Translations under genes and position numbers: made by a program | Shown: positions 1 through 7,525 of the stretch, piece after piece | How positions within the stretch are numbered: the first letter of the stretch is position 1 | Layout: each line of letters begins with the position of its first letter | The notes under the pieces: generated by a model | What the model was told of the DNA's origin: nothing | The model's input: only the letters and a program-made list of their open reading frames with translations | Databases searched by the model: none | Origin: Cryobacterium lactosi | GTDB taxonomy: Bacteria > Actinomycetota > Actinomycetes > Actinomycetales > Microbacteriaceae | DNA length: 64,000 bases | Assembly: GCF_004403945.1 (NCBI RefSeq) | Contig: NZ_SOHM01000031.1 | Coordinates: forward strand, 62,001-126,000 | Direction of reading: 5' to 3'

Positions 1-1378
1 GCGGGCGCTGCTGCTGCAGGGCGTCCACGATCGCGCGGCGCCGTTCGACCTCCTCGGGCCAGTAATCCGGGCCGATCGCGGGGGCGCCGACGGCCCAGCC
101 CGTGACGTAGTCGAAGAGTGCTTCGCGTACCTCGTCGCGGCGCAGAAAGAACATCCCGTCGGCTTCAGCCCAGAAGCCCTGCTGCTGGAGCATCGCCGAG
201 AGCTCGCGGGCCTTGCGCCAGAAGACGCCCATGGTCCAGTGCTCGATGTAGAAGTTGTGGTTTTCGACGTAGGGGTAGACCTGGCGAGCCAGGCCGAGCT
301 TGCCCTCGAAGGCGGCGAGTTGCTCGGGGCTCAGCAGTTCCGAGTACTCCTCGGTGATGCGGTCGCGTTCGGCAATGAGCTCGGCAACCGGGCGGTCAAT
401 GGTCTGGCCGGCCTGCAGGCGCCCGATGTAGTCGCGAATGTAGCCGAGCGGCAGTTCGAGGTGGTCGATCCAGTACTTGTCGTGGGCGTAGAAGCCGTTG
501 CCCACGGTGAAGTTGAACCAGGGGTCCTTCGCGTCGTTCCAGGCGGCGATCCATGCGGCGCCAGCGGATGCCGCGGCCAGGCCGGCGAGGGTAGCTTCAG
601 GGTTCTCGGTGTCACCGAACATGCCGGTCAGTTCCAGTTCGACGGCGAGCTTGGCGAGCTTCTTGAGCTCGTCGTCTGGCCGGAAGAGCTCCATGTCGAC
701 GCCCTGCACCATCTTGGCAACGGCCTGGTCGGGAATGCCGGGGAAGGCCTCCTTGCAGAAGCTGAAGAAGTCGAGGTAGGCGACGTAGCCGAGGTTGAGA
801 AACTCGAAGTGGTACTGCCACGCGCGGTAGGTGAGCGCGATGAGCTCGTCGTAGCGGGCGAGCAGGTCGTTGTTCGGGCCGGTGCCCTTGCCGCTCGTGA
901 CGTCGTCGATATCTACCCGGTCGGGCAGTGCCTCGAACGAGAGAGCGCCGAGCTCGTCGATGGTGCCGCGGATCTTGCCCTGCCACTGCTCGAGCAGGGT
1001 CTCCCAGTTCTGAAAGTAGTGTCCGGCGCGGGCCATGAACTCGGGCACGCGCGGGGCGATCTCGGCTTCGGGCACGCCGACCGGGGACATGAAGACGTAG
1101 CCGTTGTGGATGCGGAATTCGATGCCGTTCGCCGGCGGAATCAGCAGGTGGCGGGTGTTGTACTGGCCGAGGCAGCTCACGGCGAACTCGAAGCCGATGG
1201 TCTCGAAGGGCTTGGTCACGGTCGGCCAGTGCTGGCTGTCGCAGAACCAGAACTTGCCCTCCTCGACCTCGCGGCGGTTCTCCTGGAAGACGAGGTTGTA
1301 GGCGTACAGCTCTTTCCAGCTTTCGGCGCCGGCGGCCGGGGCCTGGTCGTAGGGGCTGGGAAATGACTTCTCTGTCAT
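1..1378 (-). CDS. PEP-synthase-like protein, large subunit of an aryl-phosphate synthase (partial)
   Basis: The first 459 codons are present and the 3' end runs off the left edge of the window. Translation begins MTEKSFPSPYDQ at the ATG 1376-1378 and is rich in Trp/Tyr, with stretches typical of PEP-utilising 'mobile region' proteins that lack the ATP-grasp domain. The mobile phosphohistidine domain of such proteins lies at the C-terminus and would be outside the window. It lies just downstream of a separate gene for the PEP-synthase ATP-binding domain and of a P450. This layout matches the cre cluster of Corynebacterium (CreH/CreI phosphorylate p-cresol) and the phenylphosphate synthase subunits of Thauera. 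The role as an alkylphenol-phosphorylating subunit is inferred from context; the exact substrate is unknown. Confidence 0.75.
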   Translation of the reverse strand, partial: MTEKSFPSPYDQAPAAGAESWKELYAYNLVFQENRREVEEGKFWFCDSQHWPTVTKPFETIGFEFAVSCLGQYNTRHLLIPPANGIEFRIHNGYVFMSPVGVPEAEIAPRVPEFMARAGHYFQNWETLLEQWQGKIRGTIDELGALSFEALPDRVDIDDVTSGKGTGPNNDLLARYDELIALTYRAWQYHFEFLNLGYVAYLDFFSFCKEAFPGIPDQAVAKMVQGVDMELFRPDDELKKLAKLAVELELTGMFGDTENPEATLAGLAAASAGAAWIAAWNDAKDPWFNFTVGNGFYAHDKYWIDHLELPLGYIRDYIGRLQAGQTIDRPVAELIAERDRITEEYSELLSPEQLAAFEGKLGLARQVYPYVENHNFYIEHWTMGVFWRKARELSAMLQQQGFWAEADGMFFLRRDEVREALFDYVTGWAVGAPAIGPDYWPEEVERRRAIVDALQQQRP

Positions 1379-1440
1379 GGGTAAACCATTCTCGAAGTGG
1401 TGCACGGGGTAAGCGGAGAGGTGCAGGCGAAGAGAGGGGC

Positions 1441-1461
1441 GGGTCGGGCGGGTCGGGCGGG
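1441..1461 (+). other. G-quadruplex-type motif between the two PEP-synthase-like genes
   Basis: Five GGG runs are separated by loops of 2, 1, 2 and 1 bases on the plus strand, in the 108-base gap between the two minus-strand genes. The transcript of the operon would carry the C-rich complement. Function is unknown; it could affect transcription through the template strand or be a neutral tandem repeat. Confidence 0.5.
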
Positions 1462-1486
1462 AGAATCGGGGTGCAGCGCGTGCGGG

Positions 1487-2590
1487 TCAGGCCTTGCCGG
1501 CCTGCACGAGCAGCGCCTGGGTGATGCTCGCGATACCGAAGTTCCCATTGGATGCGGCGGTCGCCGGGGTGGAAGCTTTGGCAGTGGAGGAATGCACCGT
1601 TTCGGGGCGGGACTGCAGCAGCAGCAGATTGGCGCCGTCGGGCAGGTCGCGGTCGAGGGCCCACTCGATGTCTTGCGGGCACCTGAAATGCTTCTCGGCC
1701 TTCTTGGCGATGGTCGCGATCGCGGTGATCTCCGTCTCGCTGATCGAGAGCACGTCGCGGCGTTCGGCCGAGACCTCGAGTTCGGTCAGGCCCGCAGCCT
1801 CCGGGTCGGGCACGAGTTCGGCGTGTTTGCTGCCGATCGCGCGCTTGACGACCATCAGCATGATCTTGTCGACGGTGACGTTGTCGGGGGTGACGAGGCC
1901 GGAGACGACGAGTTCGCCGAGGCCGTAGGACGACTCGATGACGATCTTGGAGCGGTCGCCGGTGGTCGGATCCATGGTGATCGCGACCCCGGCGGCACGG
2001 GCGTTGACCATCTTCTGCACGGCGACGGCCATCGAGAGGCCCTCGTTGGGGATGTTGTTCTTGAGGCGGTAGGTGATCGCCCGGGACGTGAACAGCGACG
2101 CCCAGCAGCGGCGGATGTGCTCGGTGACGTCCTCGATGCCGGTGAGCCAGAGGTAGGTGTCCTGCTGTCCGGCGAAGCTCGCGTCGGGCAGGTCTTCGGC
2201 GGTCGCGGAGGAGCGCACGGCCACGGGAACCGGCTCGGTGAAGCGATCCTGCAGGGCGTGATACGCGGCGACGAAGTCGGCGCGCACATCGGCGGGAACC
2301 GGGCGACTCTCGATCTCGAAGCGCAGCTGGGCCGAGACCCGGTCGACTGCGGCCACATCGTCGGCGTCAAGGCCCTCAAGCAGTGAGTGGATGTCGTCCT
2401 GGATGCCGGCGGCCGTGATGAAGGCGTCGTAGGAGGCGGTGGTGATGGCGAAGCCGGGAGGCACTGGCATTCCGGCCTGGGTGAGCGCGACGAGCGAGGC
2501 GCACTTGCCGCCGAGCAGCTCGTGGCGGTGTTCGCCCGTGCCGTCAAAATCGGGGCCGTCGAAGAACTGGATGTAGGGCGTGGTGGTCAC
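1487..2590 (-). CDS. PEP/pyruvate-binding (ATP-grasp) subunit of split PEP-synthase-like enzyme
   Basis: A 367-aa protein covering only the N-terminal ATP-binding domain of PEP synthase/PPDK. Visible motifs are GGKCASLVAL near residues 27-36, VAVRSSAT at 123-130 followed by EDLPDASFAG, QDIEW at 306-310 and LLLQSRPE at 323-330. It lacks the phosphohistidine and PEP-binding domains, so it should act together with the following gene. The GTG start overlaps the P450 stop (GTGA), which implies translational coupling. The family precedents are phenylphosphate synthase PpsB and the Cre alkylphenol kinase, both using ATP to phosphorylate a phenolic hydroxyl. Assignment to alkylphenol phosphorylation is inferred from the P450 neighbour. 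Confidence 0.85.
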   Translation of the reverse strand: MTTTPYIQFFDGPDFDGTGEHRHELLGGKCASLVALTQAGMPVPPGFAITTASYDAFITAAGIQDDIHSLLEGLDADDVAAVDRVSAQLRFEIESRPVPADVRADFVAAYHALQDRFTEPVPVAVRSSATAEDLPDASFAGQQDTYLWLTGIEDVTEHIRRCWASLFTSRAITYRLKNNIPNEGLSMAVAVQKMVNARAAGVAITMDPTTGDRSKIVIESSYGLGELVVSGLVTPDNVTVDKIMLMVVKRAIGSKHAELVPDPEAAGLTELEVSAERRDVLSISETEITAIATIAKKAEKHFRCPQDIEWALDRDLPDGANLLLLQSRPETVHSSTAKASTPATAASNGNFGIASITQALLVQAGKA

Positions 2591-3948
2591 TTCTTGGCTC
2601 CCCAGGTAACGGGCACCGAGGTGGGCGCCCTGAACGACAGGTTGTCTCCGAACACGATGTTGTCGGCGTCGACCAGGCGCAGCCCGGGGGCCGCCTTGAG
2701 GGTCTCTTCGACGACGATCTTGTCCTGCATCTTGGCGAGCAGGTTGCCGAGGCAGTAGTGGATGCCGAAGCCGAAAGACAAGTGATTGCGGGCGTTGACC
2801 CTGTTGATGTCGAAGGTCTCTGGCTCATCGAACGTGCCGGGGTCGCGGTTGGCCGACCCCATCAGCAGAAGAATGTTCGAGCCGGCCGCAATCGGTACAC
2901 CGCCGATCTCGGTGTCGACGAGGGCCTTGCGGCGCCAGCCGACGATGCTGGGCGAGAAGCGCAGCGTCTCGTCGATCGCAGCCGGGATGCGGCTCGGATC
3001 ATCGATCAGTTTCTGCCACTCGGCGGGGTGGGTGAGCAGCTCTCGGATCGTGTTGGAGATGAGGGTCGTGGTGGTCTCGTGACCGGCGAAGAGCAGGCTG
3101 TAACAGACCGAGGCGATCTCGTGGTCGGAGATCTCGGACCCGGACGACTGCGCCTGCACCAGGTCGAAGACGAGATTGTCACCGTTGTCTCCGGCCGCCA
3201 GCTGCTCGTGGGCGTTCGCGACGAGCCGCAGGCATTCGGTCCAGTAGTCCACGAGGTTGTGGGCGTGGGGAATCTGCTCATCGTCGCTGAGGTCGCCCCA
3301 GGTCATCGCGGCGCGGGAATCCGACCATTTCTTGTAGGTCGAGACCATCTCCGGACCGACGCCGAGCAGCCCGAGGATCGTGATGGTGGGGATGTCCACC
3401 GCGACATCTTTCAGAAAGTCGCCGCGGGCATCCGCATGGGAGAGCATCTGCTGCAGCAGGCGCGCGGTGTTCTCGCGAATCGTCGGCTCGAGCTTCTTGT
3501 AGCGGCGGGGCGTGAATTCCTTCTGCACGATGGCGCGCATGCGGGTGTGCTCCGGGGGGATTCGGGCCGACAATCCGGAGTATGCGGTGAAGCCGCCGTC
3601 GTTCATGATCTGCGTCGCGGCGGCGCCGCGGGCTCGCACGGGGGCCTGGGCGTTCTCGCTGCTGAAGACCTTCCAGTTGTCGAAGGTCGCCTTGATGTCC
3701 TCGTAGCGGGAGACGACGTAGTAGCCGATCTCCGCGTCGAACATGACGGGTTCGTTTTCGCGCAGCGCGGCATAGGAGGGGAACGGGTCCGTCATGGCGA
3801 AGGGGGCATAGCCGTGGTGCGCGCCGCCGTCAGTGGATGCCGGGGCAGCGGAGGCCGGGGCGTGGGCGACGGGGCATCCGCTCGCGGCCGGCGGCACCGA
3901 TTCGAACTCGGCTGCGACCGGCTGGGGTGCGACGGGCTGAGCGTTCAC
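2587..3948 (-). CDS. cytochrome P450, CreJ-like, aryl-phosphate methyl hydroxylase candidate
   Basis: A complete 453-aa soluble bacterial P450. The I-helix AGHETT lies at 288-293, the ExxR motif ETLR at 327-330 and the haem-binding FGFGIHYCLG at 392-401 with the cysteine ligand at 399. A GTG start follows GAAGGAGC. The first ~45 residues are Ala/Pro-rich and probably disordered. No ferredoxin or reductase gene is visible; in cre clusters these lie further along the operon, which would be beyond position 1. Overlap with the PEP-synthase-like gene and the downstream 4-hydroxybenzoate route suggest oxidation of the alkyl group of a phosphorylated p-cresol-type substrate. P450 identity is certain, substrate is inferred. 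Confidence 0.88.
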   Translation of the reverse strand: MNAQPVAPQPVAAEFESVPPAASGCPVAHAPASAAPASTDGGAHHGYAPFAMTDPFPSYAALRENEPVMFDAEIGYYVVSRYEDIKATFDNWKVFSSENAQAPVRARGAAATQIMNDGGFTAYSGLSARIPPEHTRMRAIVQKEFTPRRYKKLEPTIRENTARLLQQMLSHADARGDFLKDVAVDIPTITILGLLGVGPEMVSTYKKWSDSRAAMTWGDLSDDEQIPHAHNLVDYWTECLRLVANAHEQLAAGDNGDNLVFDLVQAQSSGSEISDHEIASVCYSLLFAGHETTTTLISNTIRELLTHPAEWQKLIDDPSRIPAAIDETLRFSPSIVGWRRKALVDTEIGGVPIAAGSNILLLMGSANRDPGTFDEPETFDINRVNARNHLSFGFGIHYCLGNLLAKMQDKIVVEETLKAAPGLRLVDADNIVFGDNLSFRAPTSVPVTWGAKK

Positions 3949-4011
3949 GATTGCTCCTTCTTCTGCGTCCTCGTCTCTGAGGTCTCGCGAGGTCCATCTA
4001 AAGCGCCAGGG

Positions 4012-4851
4012 TCACTCGGCGCTCCTGGCTGTCCCACTGGATGGAAGTGGCTTGGGTTCGGGGGCTGTGCGAGGGGTCGGTGACAGGTGGCCGATGCCGG
4101 CCTGCAGGCGCTCTGCGGTGCCGAGCAGGGCTGGCAGATAGCGTTCGAGCTGCTGCATGCGGCTGGTCGGCAGCACGATGCCGACTCCGCCGAAGATGCG
4201 GCCGTCGGACTGGAACACCGGCACGGCCAGCGAACAGGAGCCCAGGCGCACCTCCTCCGAGGCCAGGGCGAACCCGCGGGAGCGAATCTTTGCAAGCTCG
4301 CGGCGCAGCTCGGCGGGGTCGGTCATCGTCTGGGGGGTGCGCGCGTCGAGCGGGCCGTCGAGTATCGCGCCCTGCACCCAGTCCTCCTCGAAGGCCAGAA
4401 TCGCGCGCCCCACGGCGGTCGCGTGCAGCGGCAGCCGCCCTCCGACCCGGCTGGCCTGGGGCACACGCCGGCTGCCGTAGACCCGGTCGATGTAGAGCAC
4501 CTCCGAGCCGTCGCGAATGGCGAAGTGCACAGTTTCCTGGGTCAGGCCGAAGAGGTCCTGCAAGTACGGGCGGGCGACATCGCGCAGCTTGCGGCCGGCG
4601 TGCTGGCCGAGTTCCCAGAGACGCAGGCCGATCTGGTAGCGGCCCTGGGCATCCCGTTGCACGGCACCCCAGCCTTCGAGTTCGCCGAGGAGACGGTGGG
4701 CGGTGCTCTGCGGCAGCCCGCTCGCCTTGCTGATCTCGGAGAGGCTGCGCGCAGCGGGGCTGTCTTCGAAGGCGGCGAGGATGCTCAGTACCCGGCTCGT
4801 GACCGACTGGCCCGGAGCCTTTGTGTGACCTGCCACGGTGCCTCGGCTCAC
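4012..4851 (-). CDS. IclR-family transcriptional regulator
   Basis: Winged-helix N-terminal domain (SRVLSILAAF, then LSEISKASGLPQSTAHRLL) followed by the IclR effector-binding domain (RVGGRLPLHATAVGRAIL). I chose the GTG at 4851, which has GGGAG seven bases upstream (279 aa); GTG 4836 is an alternative, and the frame stays open to 4929. The C-terminal ~25 residues are Pro/Ser-rich and extra to the family. It is transcribed in the same direction as the P450 operon, 63 bases upstream, and probably controls it in response to an aromatic intermediate. Effector and sign of control cannot be read from the sequence. Confidence 0.88.
   Translation of the reverse strand: MSRGTVAGHTKAPGQSVTSRVLSILAAFEDSPAARSLSEISKASGLPQSTAHRLLGELEGWGAVQRDAQGRYQIGLRLWELGQHAGRKLRDVARPYLQDLFGLTQETVHFAIRDGSEVLYIDRVYGSRRVPQASRVGGRLPLHATAVGRAILAFEEDWVQGAILDGPLDARTPQTMTDPAELRRELAKIRSRGFALASEEVRLGSCSLAVPVFQSDGRIFGGVGIVLPTSRMQQLERYLPALLGTAERLQAGIGHLSPTPRTAPEPKPLPSSGTARSAE
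4032..4046. promoter_or_regulatory. putative IclR operator upstream of the P450 operon
   Basis: The imperfect palindrome TCCCA-CTGGA-TGGAA lies 84-98 bases upstream of the P450 start, inside the 3' end of the IclR gene. The same 11 bases TCCCACTGGAT recur at 12351 upstream of pcaH. Binding is inferred from the repeat, not shown. Confidence 0.45.
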
Positions 4852-4948
4852 GGATCGTCTCCCGAAACCTCGGGAGACCCCCACTCTAGAGCTGCGGCAC
4901 GCGCTTCGGGGCCGCCCGGCGCCCCCCATCCGGCCGCGACTCCCCAGT

Positions 4949-4963
4949 ACTCAACCGATGGAA
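4949..4963. promoter_or_regulatory. putative operator upstream of the IclR gene
   Basis: ACTCA-ACCGA-TGGAA; read on the minus strand it is TTCCA-N5-TGAGT, a degenerate version of the palindromes near pobA and pcaH. It lies about 100 bases upstream of the chosen IclR start and could mediate autoregulation. It is the weakest of the set. Confidence 0.3.
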
Positions 4964-4988
4964 GTGAGGGGCGTGGCCGAGGAGGGGG

Positions 4989-6383
4989 TTAGCGGATGCG
5001 GGCCGGTTCTTGGGGCTCCTGCGCGGATGCGGCGGGCGGGGCAGTCGGGGCGCTGCCCGGGTCGACCCGCAGCGCGACGGCCCCGAGCAACTCAGTGGGA
5101 ACCCGGTACGTCTCCCGGGCCGTGGCGGCCGCGATGGCCGACAGCACGAGGCAGACGGCCGTGAAAACGGCCACCGGAATCCACCCGTTGATGCCGTCGC
5201 CGAGCAGCGCGAAGCCGATACTGGGAGCGAATCCGGCCAGCAGGAACCCGAGTTGGGTGCCGATCGCGAACCCTGAGTATCGCACCGGGGCCGCGAACAT
5301 CTCGGAGAAGAAGGCCGGCCACAGCCCGTTCACCATGGAGTAGAAGCAGGTCATGTTGAGGAAGGCTCCGAGGAAGATGAGCGGAACAGACCCGGTCGAG
5401 ATGGCCCAGAAATACAGGAAGACGGTCGCGGCCGTGCCGAGGGTGCCGGTTATCCAAACCGGTCTGCGCCCGATCCGATCCGACAGCGACGACAGCAGGG
5501 GGATGGTCACCATCGATCCGGCGATCGACACCGTCGCCACCCAGAGCATGGTCGTGCGATCGATGCCGACCGCGTCGCTCGTGGCGTAGGCCAGGCCGAA
5601 CACGGTGAAGACGGTCTGGGCCACGGCGAAGAGCGACATGAAGACCACCCGGATGACATCCTGCCACTGGTGCCGGAAGACCTGGGCGGCCGGGAACTTC
5701 TCCACGGCGTCCGCTGACTTGGCCTCGTGAAAGACAGGGGTTTCATCGAGGCGCGAACGCACGATGTAGGCCACCACGAGCACGACGGCGCTCAGCCAGA
5801 AGGGCACCCGCCAGCCCCAGGACAGCAGGTCGTCCTCTGGCAGGGCCGCGATCGGAATGAAGACGATGGTGGCGAGCACCATGCCCGCGGCGTATCCGGT
5901 CATCGTGAAGCCGGAAAAGAATGCTCGTCTGCGATCCGGTGCGTGCTCGATGGCCAGGGTGCTCGCGCCGGCGGCCTCGCCACCCGCCGAAAATCCCTGC
6001 GCGAGGCGGCACAGCACAAGAAGGGCAGGGGCCCAGAGGCCGATCTGATCGTAGGTCGGCAGGAAACCGATGGCCAGGCTGGCGATGCCCATGATCATGA
6101 GCGTGAGGATCAGCACCCGCTTGCGTCCGATCCGGTCACCGAAATGCCCGAGGACCAGGCCGCCGAACGGCCGAGCCACGTACCCCACCCCGAAGGTAGC
6201 GAGGGACGCGATGGTTGCCACGGCTGGATCGTCAGCCGAGAAAAACACGTGGCTGAACACGAGCGCCGCCGCGGCGCCGTAGATGAAAAAATCGTAGTAC
6301 TCGAGGGCGCTGCCCACGAGGGCCGCTGCTGCGGCCTTGCGAGGCATCCGTTCCGGGGCGGGGCGATCAATGGTGATGGACAT
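4989..6383 (-). CDS. MHS-family (major facilitator) organic-acid:H+ symporter
   Basis: A 464-aa, 12-helix MFS protein. The MHS (metabolite:H+ symporter) subfamily is indicated by SALEYYDFFIYG near the N-terminus, the loop 2-3 motif GHFGDRIGRKRVL and the loop 8-9 copy SDRIGRRPVW. Relatives include ShiA and KgtP and carry shikimate, 2-oxoglutarate or aromatic and alicyclic acids. The ATG at 6383 follows AAAGGAGACAGC. It is last in a four-gene minus-strand operon with a flavin dehydrogenase, a Dabb protein and an SDR, so it probably imports their substrate. The C-terminal tail (~35 aa) is Pro/Ala-rich and cytoplasmic. Confidence 0.88.
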   Translation of the reverse strand: MSITIDRPAPERMPRKAAAAALVGSALEYYDFFIYGAAAALVFSHVFFSADDPAVATIASLATFGVGYVARPFGGLVLGHFGDRIGRKRVLILTLMIMGIASLAIGFLPTYDQIGLWAPALLVLCRLAQGFSAGGEAAGASTLAIEHAPDRRRAFFSGFTMTGYAAGMVLATIVFIPIAALPEDDLLSWGWRVPFWLSAVVLVVAYIVRSRLDETPVFHEAKSADAVEKFPAAQVFRHQWQDVIRVVFMSLFAVAQTVFTVFGLAYATSDAVGIDRTTMLWVATVSIAGSMVTIPLLSSLSDRIGRRPVWITGTLGTAATVFLYFWAISTGSVPLIFLGAFLNMTCFYSMVNGLWPAFFSEMFAAPVRYSGFAIGTQLGFLLAGFAPSIGFALLGDGINGWIPVAVFTAVCLVLSAIAAATARETYRVPTELLGAVALRVDPGSAPTAPPAASAQEPQEPARIR

Positions 6384-6440
6384 GCTGTCTCCTTTGACAA
6401 GGTGCCGTGGGTGAAGGGTGCTGAATCGGGTCGATGGCGC

Positions 6441-7211
6441 TCAGATGGCGGTGTAGCCACCATCGATCACGAGTTCTGATCCGGTGCTGAAGCGGGATTC
6501 GTCGGAGGCGAGGTAGAGCACGCCGTAGGCGATCTCGTCCGGTTCGCCCTGGCGGCCGAGCGGGGATCCGGCCACGAGCTGGCGGTAGTACGCTTCTGGG
6601 CCGATTGCGCTCATCTCCGCGGCCGTGCGGCTCATGCGGGTGTTCATCGAACCGGGGTGCACGGAGTTCACCCGGATTCCGTATTCGCCGTAGGTGGCGG
6701 CATCCGCTTTCGTGAGCAGACGCACGGCGCCCTTGGTAGCGTGGTAAAGGGGCACGCTCTTTCCCCCGGTGAGACCGTGAATCGACGAGAAGTTCACCAC
6801 GCTGCCGCGACGGGCCGCGATCATGTGCGGCACGACCGACTTGGTCATCAGCCAGGTGCCCTTCACGTTCACGTTGAAGATGCGGTCGAACTCCTCCATC
6901 GTCGACTCGTGGGAGGGCGCAGCACGGCCGATGATGCCGGCCGCATTGATGAGGATGTCGGGCGCGCCGATCTCGTCGGCCACCCTCGCCACGGCCCGTT
7001 CCACCTGTGCTGGATCGGTGATGTCGAGGTCGATGGAGGTGATCGCCGGGTCGTGCCAGGGTTCGCCAGGGCCGGCCAGGTCGAAGCTGGCCACTCTGGC
7101 GCCGTGGCGGGCGAGCAGGCGCACGCACGCGCCGCCGAGATCGCCGCTGCCGCCGGTGACGATTGCGACTTTGCCGGCGACCCGCTGGTTGTCGTGGGTG
7201 ATCGTCGTCAT
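6441..7211 (-). CDS. short-chain dehydrogenase/reductase
   Basis: A classical SDR of 256 aa. Starting from MTTITHDNQR at 7211, the cofactor motif is TGGSGDLGG, followed by NAAG, a catalytic Ser in NFSSIHG and the YHATK motif (Tyr and Lys). The C-terminal GSELVIDGGYTAI is typical. The frame extends upstream to 7373, but the ATG at 7211 overlaps the preceding stop (ATGA), so the shorter start is chosen. It is third in the flavoprotein operon; a hydroxy/keto interconversion on a cyclic substrate is likely from context. Cofactor preference is not certain, though an acidic residue follows beta-2 (SFDLAG), favouring NAD(H). Confidence 0.85.
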   Translation of the reverse strand: MTTITHDNQRVAGKVAIVTGGSGDLGGACVRLLARHGARVASFDLAGPGEPWHDPAITSIDLDITDPAQVERAVARVADEIGAPDILINAAGIIGRAAPSHESTMEEFDRIFNVNVKGTWLMTKSVVPHMIAARRGSVVNFSSIHGLTGGKSVPLYHATKGAVRLLTKADAATYGEYGIRVNSVHPGSMNTRMSRTAAEMSAIGPEAYYRQLVAGSPLGRQGEPDEIAYGVLYLASDESRFSTGSELVIDGGYTAI

Positions 7212-7525
7212 GTCATCTCCGGGGCTGTGCTGTCGGGGCACTCGTAGTCGACAGACACGATGTGTTCGCAGTGTTGCCCTGACAGCGCGATGAGCGGCAG
7301 GTGCAGCGGATGCGTCGCGTAGGCGGCGAGGTGGGCGAGAGTGTCGAATTCCGCCACCAGGGCAAAATCCCACGAGCGCTCGGCGCGGAGGAGGTCACGG
7401 CCGATGCTGAGCGAGCGGAGCCCCGGGACCGGCCCCACGAGGGTCTCGAGCCCGGCCAGCCATTCCGTCTGAAGGGGCGGGGTGAAGGTGTCCGCGATCT
7501 TGAACATGACCACGTGGCGGATCAT
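7208..7525 (-). CDS. Dabb-family (stress-responsive alpha/beta barrel) small protein
   Basis: A 105-aa protein opening MIRHVVMFKI, the standard start of the dimeric alpha+beta barrel (Dabb) family, with the usual central LGRDLL/WDFALVAEFD pattern and a conserved His-rich HPLHLPLI segment. Some Dabb proteins are cyclases or assist unstable aromatic-ring intermediates; others have no known activity. It overlaps both neighbours by four bases (7522-7525 and 7208-7211), so it is translated with the flavoprotein and SDR and probably works on the same intermediate. Confidence 0.8.
   Translation of the reverse strand: MIRHVVMFKIADTFTPPLQTEWLAGLETLVGPVPGLRSLSIGRDLLRAERSWDFALVAEFDTLAHLAAYATHPLHLPLIALSGQHCEHIVSVDYECPDSTAPEMT

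Noticed and set aside
239-1366. A long plus-strand open frame of 375 codons
   Set aside because: It is antisense to the PEP-synthase-like gene; the protein is a Val/Glu/Gly/Leu-rich shadow without domains.
612-1682. A 356-codon minus-strand frame across the gap between the two kinase genes
   Set aside because: Arg/Pro-rich composition, no ribosome site, and it overlaps two genes with clear homology in other frames.
2758-4083. A 441-codon plus-strand frame antisense to the P450
   Set aside because: Typical high-GC antisense shadow; no motif.
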